Below the pieces are notes generated by a model. That model searched no databases and had not been told where the DNA came from. It worked only from the letters and a program-made list of their open reading frames with translations. Below are positions 8,211 to 17,513 of a DNA stretch of 64,000 nt, piece after piece. Made by a program: the position numbers and the translations under genes. Position 1 is the first letter of the stretch, and every line of letters starts with the position of its first letter. The DNA is from KACC-23026 sp963829575 (GTDB lineage: Bacteria; Bacillota; Bacilli; Bacillales; Sporolactobacillaceae), in assembly GCA_963829575.1 (NCBI GenBank), contig CAWHJF010000013.1, forward strand, positions 1-64,000, read 5' to 3'.

Positions 8211-9629
8211 TTAAAAATTGCTTGCTTTAGTCGTCGTTACGTCTTTATTAAACCATGGCTTGGATGGACTTGGAATTTTCTTTTCTAACTGTTTTTGTTT
8301 TCTTTCAAAAAGCATTTTATCATTTAGGGCTTCTTTGGTGTCTGCTTCAAGTCGTCCCTTTTGGGGTGAATGTTGTTCTTCTTCCATCAGACTTAAAAAA
8401 TACGCCTCCAACTCAAGCCACATTTGGTCTTCTATTTCATCTTCAGAAAGAGAATGGCCTCCAATTTCAATATTATTTATAATTTTATTCTCAATTTCAC
8501 TCCAAACCTGTGAGATATCATGATTAACCCGTTCCCATTTATGGTTCTTTTCGGCAATGCTGCGCCCGTTTTGTCCCATAGTTCTACAGAGGGAAGGATT
8601 CGAAAGTAATTTAGATATGTGGGTCACAAATTCGTGAGGATCCTCAGGATTCTCAACGATGTACCCGTTTTTGCCCACTTCAATTATTTCAGGGTTTCCG
8701 CCACGGCTCGTCGTTACGATCGGTAATCCTGCTGCCATTGCTTCATAGTGGACCCTAGCTAACGGTTCTTCCCACTGTGATGGGCAAACAAATAGATCTG
8801 CGGTAGCAAACCAGTCTTGAATTTGATCAGGAGAAACAAAGCCGGTCGTGATGACCGGTATTGGAAGGCGGTCTGCCATGGCTTTAATATAACCAATGTA
8901 ATCGGTCATTCGATTATCACTAAAGCCCTTACCTCCAACAAGTACCAAGGCTATATCAGGGTGCTCCTTTGCGAGTTCACCCATAGCATTGAGGAGTACA
9001 TCTGCCCCCTTGTTTGGCGAAAGTCTTCCAGCAAACAAGAGTACCTTTTTTGATTCCAACTCGTACTGTTGTCTCATAGAAGCTCTTATTCGTCTACCTT
9101 TTTCAGAATAGTGAGGCACAAATTGATCCAAGTCTACACCTGAATAAATGGTTTGAATTTTTGGCTCAGCTTCAGGAAATAGTCGTACAATTTCATCTCC
9201 AATATAATTACTAATGGTGATAATTTTGTCTAATTCACCTATTGCTTGCCGAGCTTCTTCAGGGTCAATTTTTTCCCTTTTAAACATATCGTTGTGCATA
9301 CTTAAAATCATTCGTGAACGAGGCGCTTTTTCTCGTATTGGTAAAACAAGACGAGGTCTATTAAATATGTGAATTAAATCAAACGAGTTGGTTTCAAGGA
9401 AATTTACAACGCCTTCTTGATAGGTCTCTAATAGTCCTCCAGGAACCCTTATATATTGAATACCATCTTTTAATTCCTTATCGGGTAATGTTTCATCGTC
9501 CCTTCCTATTATTGTAATAGAATGGTTGCTTTTTAAGCTTGGGACAATCCCTGAAATGTAGGTCTGGATCGCACCTCCTTTTACAGGTGGAACAGGGTGT
9601 TTTTCCGTACTAACGATCAATACCTTCAT
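8211..9629 (-). CDS. GT4-family glycosyltransferase, CotSA-like
   Basis: A 472-residue GT-B enzyme with the N-terminal KGGAIQTYISG loop, FAGRLSPNKGAD and the E-x7-E motif (E288 and E296). A hydrophilic, charged extension of about 90 residues follows the catalytic core and is absent from the paralogue at 6888. The ATG at 9629 is chosen because AAAGGGGGAAG precedes it and because it overlaps the CotS-like stop as ATGA; an ATG seven codons earlier is less likely. B. subtilis has the same cotSA-cotS pairing, and CotSA is a coat protein. Confidence 0.88.
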   Translation of the reverse strand: MKVLIVSTEKHPVPPVKGGAIQTYISGIVPSLKSNHSITIIGRDDETLPDKELKDGIQYIRVPGGLLETYQEGVVNFLETNSFDLIHIFNRPRLVLPIREKAPRSRMILSMHNDMFKREKIDPEEARQAIGELDKIITISNYIGDEIVRLFPEAEPKIQTIYSGVDLDQFVPHYSEKGRRIRASMRQQYELESKKVLLFAGRLSPNKGADVLLNAMGELAKEHPDIALVLVGGKGFSDNRMTDYIGYIKAMADRLPIPVITTGFVSPDQIQDWFATADLFVCPSQWEEPLARVHYEAMAAGLPIVTTSRGGNPEIIEVGKNGYIVENPEDPHEFVTHISKLLSNPSLCRTMGQNGRSIAEKNHKWERVNHDISQVWSEIENKIINNIEIGGHSLSEDEIEDQMWLELEAYFLSLMEEEQHSPQKGRLEADTKEALNDKMLFERKQKQLEKKIPSPSKPWFNKDVTTTKASNF

Positions 9630-10723
9630 GGCTTTCTTCCCCCTTTCCATTCCTTGCGTAGTTGTTCAATCACTGGCCATTTTGTTTGGTCGATCTCAAC
9701 GATTCTTTGGACCGTGGCATCTAAATCATTAGTCAAAGCTAGGGTAGGCTCGATCACGATTTCTTTTACATTTTTATAATATAAATTTGGTAATGAAAAA
9801 TTAATTAATAGTATTTCGAACAAGTCGTCTGTGATGGGATACGCATCATTGTAGGCATCAAGCATTTCTTTTATCCAATCAATATCCCATCTGCCAAGAT
9901 CATCCATACAACCGGTTATCAGTTTTTGGAGATCACGAATAGGTAAATCATACGCGACGCCATCCAGATCAATAATCCACATACCTCCAGGGCCCATTTG
10001 TCCATTCGACCATCCATAATCTTGGTGGACTAATCCCCAGTCTTTGTTTCCATTAGCAACCAGTTTTTGAAAAGATGATTGTTCAAGCATAGTATGCGCT
10101 TTTATCGCTTGCTCCTTAAATAGATCTACTGTATTTAGTATGGTCTGACTTGCAGGGAATTCTTTATATAGATTGGCAATGTCTTTGAACCAATCCATTT
10201 TTTTTATGATCTTTTTATAAGTTTTGGGCCACCGGTGGAGTCTTGAGGCGACTTCTGCGCCTTTAGGTGGCACATAGCCTTTGGACAGTTGATGAAATTC
10301 CCCAATTGCGTGACTCAAAAGTCTTGCCCCTTCAAGATCAGCAGATACCGGGGAGAGATTTTCGATCCAATCGGCAACAAACCAGATTTTACCGCCCATT
10401 TCTACAGTATTGTTGCCCAGCTTTGTCTTGACGATTGGCGGAATTCTAGCTTTTTTTTCATTGACTAAATAGTCCTGTGCACCTATGCTAAATAAACTCC
10501 TCGTAGGCTTCCGATGGAGTATTTTTAAACTCTTAGGGCCTATGCTTGTGTTAATTTTCCATATTAGCCCACCTTTATCTGCTTTTGTTGTGATCACTTC
10601 CATGTTGCTCACCGTAAAGTTGTATTCTTTAATTACCTTCTGAGCCATTTCCTCTATATATGGCGGTACATATAAATCTCCTAAGGTTACCTCATCTTCC
10701 CATGGCGCAATTTGCTGCTCCAA
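9626..10723 (-). CDS. cotS: CotS-family spore coat protein (kinase-like fold)
   Basis: A 365-residue protein of the CotS/YutH family, which has an aminoglycoside-phosphotransferase-like fold. The Brenner-type motif H233-Q-D235 with N240 is followed by D252-x-D254 in IIDLDG, so phosphotransfer looks possible. It starts with TTG, 12 bases after AAAGGGG; the ATG just upstream is out of frame. It is coupled to the CotSA-like gene by a four-base overlap. In B. subtilis CotS and CotSA are mother-cell products in the coat. I saw no clear sporulation promoter in front of it. Confidence 0.85.
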   Translation of the reverse strand: MEQQIAPWEDEVTLGDLYVPPYIEEMAQKVIKEYNFTVSNMEVITTKADKGGLIWKINTSIGPKSLKILHRKPTRSLFSIGAQDYLVNEKKARIPPIVKTKLGNNTVEMGGKIWFVADWIENLSPVSADLEGARLLSHAIGEFHQLSKGYVPPKGAEVASRLHRWPKTYKKIIKKMDWFKDIANLYKEFPASQTILNTVDLFKEQAIKAHTMLEQSSFQKLVANGNKDWGLVHQDYGWSNGQMGPGGMWIIDLDGVAYDLPIRDLQKLITGCMDDLGRWDIDWIKEMLDAYNDAYPITDDLFEILLINFSLPNLYYKNVKEIVIEPTLALTNDLDATVQRIVEIDQTKWPVIEQLRKEWKGGRKP

Positions 10724-11164
10724 AAAATCATCCCCTTTATTGGGTGTCGTGTTTCTATAGTATATTCACATATAAACAAAAGGCATGGGGCATTTGTTCA
10801 TTAGTAGATGGAATTGTACAAATGTCTATTAGATGGTTAGTTCTGTTGAAGCAGAGGGGCGAATCTTAAATTACAATGCCTTTTTATGTTGCCTTTTCTC
10901 TTACAAATTAAGGGAGTTTTGCTAGGCATGAACCCTTTTTTCTCTCAACCGAACGGGTTACAACGCGTTAGCTAAGGGGTGCTGCTAGTTTATAAGGCAG
11001 TGTTTTCAAAGGATGTAACCGCCACTATAATTAGAAATTAATAATGAATATTCGAAATATATTGTCATAAAATCTTACAATACATTAGATAACAGACAAA
11101 AGGTGACCTAAAGTAAGGACATAAAGAAAACTGTTAACAGAAAACAGATTAAAGGGGGCGAGCA
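10724..11164. other. Divergent intergenic region, cotS-like to gntR-type gene
   Basis: About 440 bases. No gene supported by a ribosome site was found. A weak sigma-A-like pair (TTGTCA at 11062 and TTAGAT at 11085, 17-base spacing) may serve the gntR-type gene. No strong terminator or known riboswitch was seen. Confidence 0.35.
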
Positions 11165-11812
11165 ATGCAAAAACCGGTGTTGACACTCCAACAGAATGCT
11201 GTACTAGAGATTAATAAATTAATTATTGAAGGAAGAATCAAGCTTGGGGAACGTCTAAATGAGGTTGAATTAGCGGAGTTATTGAGTATGAGTAGGGGAC
11301 CCATTCGTGAGAGTCTCAAGATCCTTTATGATCAAGGTCTACTCATTTATAAACCTCGTAAAGGAATGTATGTCACTCAATTAACAAGAGAAGATATTAA
11401 AGAAATTTATGATATTCAGATCTCCCTAGAAAAATCAGCGATTGAACTAGGATTTGAAAACGTGAATGAAAGACATCTCAAAAGGTTATGGGAGATTGTT
11501 CATGAATTTGAAGAGAATGCACATTTTGAGAAGAGAGCTTTTTTGGTTGAACTGGACAGTAAGTTTCACAGAGAAATTATCAATTTACCTAAGTATAAAC
11601 GACTCACAAAGGCGTGGGAGTCAAATAATAATCTGATTACTCTTGCATTTGCTAAGATTTTCGAATTTGGAACAGAGACAGAAGATAATTTGGTGGAAAA
11701 GCACACAGAGCTTGTAGAGGCAATAGAAGAAAAAAATCTAGAGAAATATATAAAGGCGCTAACGATTCATTATGAGGAGGGAAAATCCAGGCTACTTGAT
11801 GTTTGGAAATAA
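11165..11812 (+). CDS. GntR-family transcriptional regulator (FadR/FCD type)
   Basis: A 215-residue protein with an N-terminal winged helix-turn-helix (about 8-75, with recognition region LAELLSMSRGPIRESLKIL) and an all-helical FCD ligand domain (about 80-210). FCD regulators usually sense carboxylates or amino-acid derivatives. The start follows AAAGGGGGCGAGCA. It precedes the peptide transporter operon by about 115 bases on the same strand, so it probably controls that operon. The ligand is unknown. Confidence 0.85.
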   Translation: MQKPVLTLQQNAVLEINKLIIEGRIKLGERLNEVELAELLSMSRGPIRESLKILYDQGLLIYKPRKGMYVTQLTREDIKEIYDIQISLEKSAIELGFENVNERHLKRLWEIVHEFEENAHFEKRAFLVELDSKFHREIINLPKYKRLTKAWESNNNLITLAFAKIFEFGTETEDNLVEKHTELVEAIEEKNLEKYIKALTIHYEEGKSRLLDVWK

Positions 11813-11863
11813 CGATATGAATCTTACAAGTGAATATTAAGAAGGCATTACAAAATTCAAATG

Positions 11864-11896
11864 TTGACATGATGTTTATTATACTTTTGCATGATG
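11864..11896 (+). promoter_or_regulatory. Putative promoter/operator of the peptide transporter operon
   Basis: TTGACA at 11864 is a good -35, but the matching -10 is poor. The heptamer CATGATG occurs twice (11868-11874 and 11890-11896), 22 bases apart, about two helical turns. This spacing would suit a dimeric regulator such as the GntR-type protein just upstream. Confidence 0.3.
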
Positions 11897-11928
11897 CGTT
11901 TACTTACTTTTGAAAAGAGGTGGTTGAT

Positions 11929-12870
11929 TTGGCGGCCCTGATTGGAAGAAGGATTTTCCAAATGGTATTTTTATTGATCGGTATCTCCTTTGTTGTATTT
12001 ATCAGCTTACATCTAGCGCCAGGAGATCCTGCAGCGATCATAGGGGGACCGACTGCAACAAAGGCCGATTTAATAAATATCCGACATCGACTCGGCTTAG
12101 ACCAACCCATACTTGTTCAATATTGGAATTACTTGATTAATCTCCTTCATGGGAACTTGGGTTACTCCTTTCAAACACAACGATCCGTTACAGGTGAAAT
12201 TATAACGCGTTTACCGAACACCATTGATTTGGCGATCGCGAGTGTGATTGTTTCAATCGTTATTGGGATACCGGCGGGAATTATTTCTGCGCTCAAACAA
12301 AACTCTTGGTTAGATGTACTGAGTACAACTGTTTCTTTAGGTGGGATTTCTATCCCAAACTTTTGGTTGGGAGCGATCCTCATTCTTGTCTTTGCCGTTC
12401 ATTTTCAGTGGCTACCCGTTGGGGGATTAGATGCACCGTTCTGGACAATAAAGGGGTTAAAAGAAATTCTACTTCCCGCGATTACATTGGGAACAGGTTC
12501 TGCGGCAATGATTGCCAGAATGGGCCGTTCATCGATGTTAGAAATAATTCGAGCTGACTTTGTTCGAACCGCTCGAGCTAAAGGGGTTAAAGAACGGGTC
12601 GTGATTTGGGTTCATTGTTTAAGGAATGCGATGATTCCAATCATTACAGTTGTTGGTTTGAATTTTGGTTTCCTGCTGGGTGGAACAATTATTACCGAAC
12701 AGGTTTTTGCGATTAATGGAATTGGTCGATTAATGGTAGAGTCTATTTCTTCAAGAGATTTCCCAATGGTTCAAGGTTCTGTCCTTTTGGTAGCCGCTAT
12801 TTTCGTAATCGTCAATTTGGTTGTCGATATTGTATACGTGTTAGTCGATCCGAGGATTAGCTATGACTAA
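11929..12870 (+). CDS. Peptide/nickel ABC transporter permease, DppB/OppB type
   Basis: An inner-membrane permease of about 313 residues with six hydrophobic segments. It has the N-terminal signature region LHLAPGDPAAIIGG and the EAA-type cytoplasmic loop (RTARAKG) that docks on the ATPases. The TTG at 11929 is preferred because AGAGGTGG ends five bases before it; a GTG three codons earlier lacks a proper ribosome site. First gene of a five-gene importer. Confidence 0.9.
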   Translation: MAALIGRRIFQMVFLLIGISFVVFISLHLAPGDPAAIIGGPTATKADLINIRHRLGLDQPILVQYWNYLINLLHGNLGYSFQTQRSVTGEIITRLPNTIDLAIASVIVSIVIGIPAGIISALKQNSWLDVLSTTVSLGGISIPNFWLGAILILVFAVHFQWLPVGGLDAPFWTIKGLKEILLPAITLGTGSAAMIARMGRSSMLEIIRADFVRTARAKGVKERVVIWVHCLRNAMIPIITVVGLNFGFLLGGTIITEQVFAINGIGRLMVESISSRDFPMVQGSVLLVAAIFVIVNLVVDIVYVLVDPRISYD

Positions 12871-12893
12871 TTGGATCCGAAAGGAGGGAGCCC

Positions 12894-13778
12894 ATGCAAA
12901 CTGAACTCAACCCACAAGTGGTGCTTACTACTAAAAGGAAAAAACAGGGGGTATCTAGAACTCTAAGGCGAATACTTGGCCATAAACTAGCAGCTTTTGG
13001 ATTCATTATCATTATTGCTCAAATCGTCTTAGCTTTAGGGGCTCATTGGTTTGCTGTTTATGACCCGCTTGCTCAAGACTTAACCAAAACTAATCTTCCC
13101 CCAGGGTCACCTGGGCATTGGTTGGGTACGGATAACTTTGGACGGGATATGTGGAGCCGATTAATTTTTGGGGCTAGGATCTCACTCGCTGTAGGTTTCT
13201 CATCGGTTGTAATTGGTACGGTTTTTGGAGTGATTCTTGGCTTATTAGCAGGGTATTATCGTCTCCTTGATGGGATTATCATGCGACTATCAGATTTAAT
13301 GTTTGCGTTTCCTGGCATTCTCCTTGCGCTATTAATAGTTGCAATCTTAGGTTCCAGTCTGTTAAACGTTGTCATTGCAATAAGTATTTGGTCTATACCA
13401 AGCTGTGCAAGGATTGTTAGAGGAAGTGTGTTGTCGGTTAAAAATAAAGAATATATAACGGCAATGAAGTCATTAGGGGCAAGTGATCTTAGAATTATTT
13501 TTAAACACATCCTTCCAAACTGTCTAGCACCTATTATTGTTTTCGCAACCATGCATATGGCCACGGCAATTCTTTCAACCTCTGCTTTAAGTTTCTTAGG
13601 GCTTGGGGCTTCCCCCTCCACACCAGAGTGGGGTGCCATGATCGCAGCAGGTCAACAATATATGTGGCAAGCGCCACATATGGTGATTGTTCCAGGTGTT
13701 GCTATTATCCTTGTAGTTTTTGCTTTTAATGTTGTAGGGGATGCCTTAAGGGACATTCTTGATCCCAATACACATTGA
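12894..13778 (+). CDS. Peptide/nickel ABC transporter permease, DppC/OppC type
   Basis: A 294-residue second permease. The cytoplasmic N-terminus is followed by a membrane segment, then the typical LGTDNFGRDMWSRLIFGAR region and the EAA loop (YITAMKSLGAS). AAAGGAGGGAG precedes the ATG. It forms the heterodimeric channel with the upstream permease. Confidence 0.9.
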   Translation: MQTELNPQVVLTTKRKKQGVSRTLRRILGHKLAAFGFIIIIAQIVLALGAHWFAVYDPLAQDLTKTNLPPGSPGHWLGTDNFGRDMWSRLIFGARISLAVGFSSVVIGTVFGVILGLLAGYYRLLDGIIMRLSDLMFAFPGILLALLIVAILGSSLLNVVIAISIWSIPSCARIVRGSVLSVKNKEYITAMKSLGASDLRIIFKHILPNCLAPIIVFATMHMATAILSTSALSFLGLGASPSTPEWGAMIAAGQQYMWQAPHMVIVPGVAIILVVFAFNVVGDALRDILDPNTH

Positions 13779-13810
13779 TAATTTTGAAAATTAAAATAGG
13801 GGGAATTAAA

Positions 13811-15388
13811 TTGAAAAAATTATGGTTAATGGGAATGATGGTTTCAGTTATTTTATTGGGATTAATGCTATCGGGTTGTTCGTCATCCAAATCCACTTCG
13901 AGCAATACGTCATCAAACTCGAGTTCTTCAAGTTCCACAAACTCTAGCAAAACCGTTCCACAAGAGATCACATTTGCCCAAACCTCAAAGGTAGTAGGGC
14001 TTTCACCAATTATGACAAATGACTCGGTTTCACAGAACGTGATTAATCAAATTTACGAGACTCTATTCCGTCGCGATCCGAAAACGAATAAAATTGAACC
14101 CCTTCTTGCAACAGGTTATGAGAATCCAGACAAACTCACTTGGGTCATTCATCTGAGACAAGGGGTTGAATTCTCAGACGGTACACCTTTCAATGCTGAA
14201 GCCGTCAAATATACCTTTGATAAATTACGTGATCCAAAGACAGGTGCACCAAGGGGCTCTTTATTAGCGGCCATTAGTAACATTACCGTCAAAGATGATC
14301 ATACAGTCGTCCTTCATACAACAAAGCCATATGGTCCCATGCTTGCTGACCTTTCACACGGTAACGCAAGCATCGTTAGCCCAACAGCAGATAAAAAACA
14401 AGATCTTATGAAACAACCTGTTGGTACTGGTCCCTTCATGTTAAAGGATTGGGTACCTGGCGATCATATTACACTCGTCCCAAATCCAAAGTATTGGGGC
14501 ACAAAACCAAAGCTCGACCAAGTAACGTTTAAAGTTGTTCCAGATGAAAATACAGAAGTGTCTATGCTTCAAACGGGTCAAGTGGATTTCCTATCGGGTA
14601 TTTCTTCCCAACAATGGCCTCATGTCACTTCTTTAAATAATGTAACAACAGTTAAAAAACCTGGTACACCAATATCTTATTTGGGATTTAATACAGAGAA
14701 GAAACCAATGAATGATTTGAAATTCCGTCAAGCCGTTTCTTATGCAATTGATCGGGATGCCTATGTTTCCCAATTAAATGGCCTAGGGACCAAATCCAAT
14801 AGTATTATCGGACCAATGGTCACAGGCTATAACTCAGCGGTTGAGAGTATGGGGTACGATTACGATCTAGCAAAAGCCAAACAACTTGTAGATTCCAATG
14901 GTTGGAAGGGAACCACTCTTAATATGCTAGTGGCTAACGTGCCAAGCTACATGCAAATGGCTCAAATTGTTCAGGCTGACCTTAAAAAGGTGGGGATTAA
15001 CACGAAGATGACCACAATGGAATGGGGAACATTCCTTGATGCCTCTAGAAAAGGAAAGTTTGATATTACGTTCTTAGGGTGGACGAATAGCACAGCGGAT
15101 GGGAGTGAGCTTCTCTATCCAAACCTTTCATCCGACAACATTGGAACATCTAACGTGGATCGTTACAACAACCCTCAATTTGACAAACTAGTCAATGAAT
15201 CCCGCTTCACAGTCGATCAATCGGCGCGTCAAAAATATTTAGATGAAGCCAACCAACTTGCCGTTAAAGATGCGGCGTGGGTGGTTATGGATGATAGTGA
15301 TGTCACACTTGCGTATAACAAAAACATTCAAGGATTAGTGATTAGCCCAGAAGGCAACTTCTACTTAAATACGGTTTCAAGAAAGTAG
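13811..15388 (+). CDS. Peptide-binding lipoprotein, family 5 (DppA/OppA type)
   Basis: A 525-residue extracellular solute-binding lipoprotein. The signal peptide ends in lipobox LSGC with Cys23 as lipidation site. A Ser/Asn/Thr-rich linker of about 30 residues precedes the SBP_bac_5 fold, which has the family segments FSDGTPFNAEAVKYTF and FRQAVSYAIDRD. TTG at 13811 is chosen because AGGGGGAA sits eight bases upstream and gives a proper signal peptide; the longer reading would put 12 extra residues before it. Ligand not determined by sequence; peptides, gamma-glutamyl compounds or glutathione are plausible given the downstream enzyme. Confidence 0.9.
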   Translation: MKKLWLMGMMVSVILLGLMLSGCSSSKSTSSNTSSNSSSSSSTNSSKTVPQEITFAQTSKVVGLSPIMTNDSVSQNVINQIYETLFRRDPKTNKIEPLLATGYENPDKLTWVIHLRQGVEFSDGTPFNAEAVKYTFDKLRDPKTGAPRGSLLAAISNITVKDDHTVVLHTTKPYGPMLADLSHGNASIVSPTADKKQDLMKQPVGTGPFMLKDWVPGDHITLVPNPKYWGTKPKLDQVTFKVVPDENTEVSMLQTGQVDFLSGISSQQWPHVTSLNNVTTVKKPGTPISYLGFNTEKKPMNDLKFRQAVSYAIDRDAYVSQLNGLGTKSNSIIGPMVTGYNSAVESMGYDYDLAKAKQLVDSNGWKGTTLNMLVANVPSYMQMAQIVQADLKKVGINTKMTTMEWGTFLDASRKGKFDITFLGWTNSTADGSELLYPNLSSDNIGTSNVDRYNNPQFDKLVNESRFTVDQSARQKYLDEANQLAVKDAAWVVMDDSDVTLAYNKNIQGLVISPEGNFYLNTVSRK

Positions 15389-15395
15389 GGATCTT

Positions 15396-16394
15396 ATGAC
15401 TGAGGAACTCCTCAACATCCAAGATCTCGCAATAGAATTCAGAACGGCTGAAGGTTTTCTTTCAGCCGTTCACAACCTTTCCTTTTCGTTAAATAAAGGG
15501 GAGACAGTCTGTATTGTTGGAGAATCTGGATGTGGAAAAAGTATTAGTTCACTTGCGATAATGGGCCTGTTGCCGAGTAACGGAAGAATATCGAAGGGAA
15601 GTATTGTATTTGATGGGCAAAAGCTCAATGAGTTGAAGCCTGATCAGATGCGGAAAATACGAGGAAATAAAATATCAATGATCTTTCAGGAGCCGATGAC
15701 CGCTCTTAACCCAGTTTTCACCATTGGATTTCAGATTAGAGAGCCTTTAATGATTCATCAAGGCATGTCCAAAAAAGAAGCGAATCAGCGAGGCATTGAA
15801 CTCCTCAGTCAAGTTGGATTATCCTTACCCGCAGAGAGAATGAAGCAGTATCCACATGAACTTAGTGGTGGCATGCGCCAGCGCATCATGATTGCAATGG
15901 CGCTTGCTTGTCACCCGCAAATTTTGATTGCCGATGAACCCACCACTGCTCTTGATGTGACGATTCAAGCCCAAATTTTAGATCTAATTAATGATTTAAA
16001 AGAACGACTAGACACAGGTGTCGTCATGATTACCCATGACATGGGTGTTGTGGCGGAAACAGCGGATCGCGTGGTTGTCATGTACGCCGGCGAAATTGTG
16101 GAGGACGGGACTGTGGAAGAAGTCTTTAATAATCCTCAACATCCTTATACTAAGGGACTGCTTGCTTCTGTGCCAACGGTAGATGGGGAAATGAAAGAAC
16201 TTCAAGCGATTCCAGGTTCTATGCCAAACATTAATGAAAAAATAGAAGGTTGTAGATTCCATCCCAGATGTCCTTATGCAATGGATGTATGTCGTTCCGA
16301 AAAGCCTCAAGTGTTTTCAGATACGGGGCATCGCACGAGATGTTGGTTAAAGGCAGGTGAGTCGATTGTCGAAACAAACGTTATTCCAAGTTAA
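15396..16394 (+). CDS. Peptide ABC transporter ATPase, DppD/OppD type
   Basis: A 332-residue ATPase with Walker A GESGCGKS (42-49), an LSGG signature followed by MRQR, Walker B ILIADEPTTALD, and the C-terminal oligopeptide-ATPase domain with its Cys-containing RFHPRCPYA segment. It overlaps the next ATPase gene by about 38 bases. Confidence 0.92.
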   Translation: MTEELLNIQDLAIEFRTAEGFLSAVHNLSFSLNKGETVCIVGESGCGKSISSLAIMGLLPSNGRISKGSIVFDGQKLNELKPDQMRKIRGNKISMIFQEPMTALNPVFTIGFQIREPLMIHQGMSKKEANQRGIELLSQVGLSLPAERMKQYPHELSGGMRQRIMIAMALACHPQILIADEPTTALDVTIQAQILDLINDLKERLDTGVVMITHDMGVVAETADRVVVMYAGEIVEDGTVEEVFNNPQHPYTKGLLASVPTVDGEMKELQAIPGSMPNINEKIEGCRFHPRCPYAMDVCRSEKPQVFSDTGHRTRCWLKAGESIVETNVIPS

Positions 16395-17343
16395 AGATGT
16401 GAAGAAATTTTATCCGATCAAAGGGGGATTACTTCGACGAACACAAGCCGAAGTCAAAGCCGTTAATGGTGTCAGTATCGATATTTATAATGGGGAAACT
16501 TTAGGCGTTGTCGGCGAATCAGGGTGTGGCAAATCGACATTAGGTCGTGCGATTTTGGGATTAGAGCCTTTGACTGAAGGCGAACTCATTTTTCAAGGAA
16601 AACCCATACATGATCTTTCAAAAGGCCAATTAAGACCTTATAAAAAATCCATGCAAATGATCTTTCAAGATCCATTTGCGTCTCTAAACCCTAGACAAAA
16701 AATTGGCTCTGCCATTGAAGAGGGGTTAAAAATTCATACAGACTTAGGGGCGAAACAAAGACGGGAAAAAGTTGAAAACCTTTTGTCAGAAGTAGGATTG
16801 AAAGCAGACTATTATGAGCGTTATCCCCATGAATTTAGCGGCGGACAGCGGCAGAGAATTGGTATTGCCCGCGCGCTGGCATTAAATCCTTCTTTTATAG
16901 TTTGTGATGAAGCAGTTTCGGCTTTGGACGTGTCCGTTCAAGCTCAAGTCATTAATCTTCTGAAGCGGCTTCAGAAGGAGCATGATTTAACCTATCTTTT
17001 TATTTCTCATGATCTAGGGGTTGTTCGGCATATTTCCAACAGAGTGCTTGTCATGTATTTAGGGAATATGGTGGAACTGTCCCCTTCTGAACACCTATAT
17101 GCGAATCCACTTCACCCTTACACCAAAGCGTTGTTGTCGGCGATTCCTCGCACAGAACCAAGAAAGAACCGGGAACGAATAAAGCTAAAAGGTGAGATTC
17201 CAAGTCCTGCGAATCCACCGAGTGGCTGTACGTTCCATACGAGATGTCCATTGGCAACTGATCTTTGTAGAGAAGCGAAACCCGATTGGCGTGAAATAGA
17301 CGACGGGCATTTCGTTGCCTGTCATATGGTTGAAAAGATATAA
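16357..17343 (+). CDS. Peptide ABC transporter ATPase, DppF/OppF type
   Basis: A 328-residue partner ATPase. It has Walker A GESGCGKST, signature FSGGQRQR, Walker B FIVCDEAVSALD and the C-terminal TFHTRCPLA segment. The start is either GTG 16357 or TTG 16366; AGGTGAG favours the latter. It completes the importer. Confidence 0.91.
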   Translation: MSRLSKQTLFQVKDVKKFYPIKGGLLRRTQAEVKAVNGVSIDIYNGETLGVVGESGCGKSTLGRAILGLEPLTEGELIFQGKPIHDLSKGQLRPYKKSMQMIFQDPFASLNPRQKIGSAIEEGLKIHTDLGAKQRREKVENLLSEVGLKADYYERYPHEFSGGQRQRIGIARALALNPSFIVCDEAVSALDVSVQAQVINLLKRLQKEHDLTYLFISHDLGVVRHISNRVLVMYLGNMVELSPSEHLYANPLHPYTKALLSAIPRTEPRKNRERIKLKGEIPSPANPPSGCTFHTRCPLATDLCREAKPDWREIDDGHFVACHMVEKI

Positions 17344-17377
17344 AAAATTAAAAGCAAAAAGAACAATTGATGAGAGG

Positions 17378-17408
17378 GAGGGGGTGGGGTCATCCCCCTC
17401 ATTTTTAT
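17378..17408 (+). terminator. Terminator after the peptide transporter operon
   Basis: GAGGGGG (17378-17384) pairs with CCCCCTC (17394-17400), followed by ATTTTTATTT. The next gene may therefore have its own promoter. Confidence 0.8.
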
Positions 17409-17513
17409 TTAAAGATTAATGAAAAAGGTTTAAATCTCTTTGACGAAATTATAAGAAGTGTTGGTTCTGTTAAATCGGTTTTTATTAAAAAATATCTTTA
17501 AAGGAGTGTTCTT

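Noticed and set aside
10660..10869. A 69-codon frame divergent to the cotS-like gene
   Set aside because: It overlaps the cotS-like N-terminus and start signals and has no ribosome site of its own.
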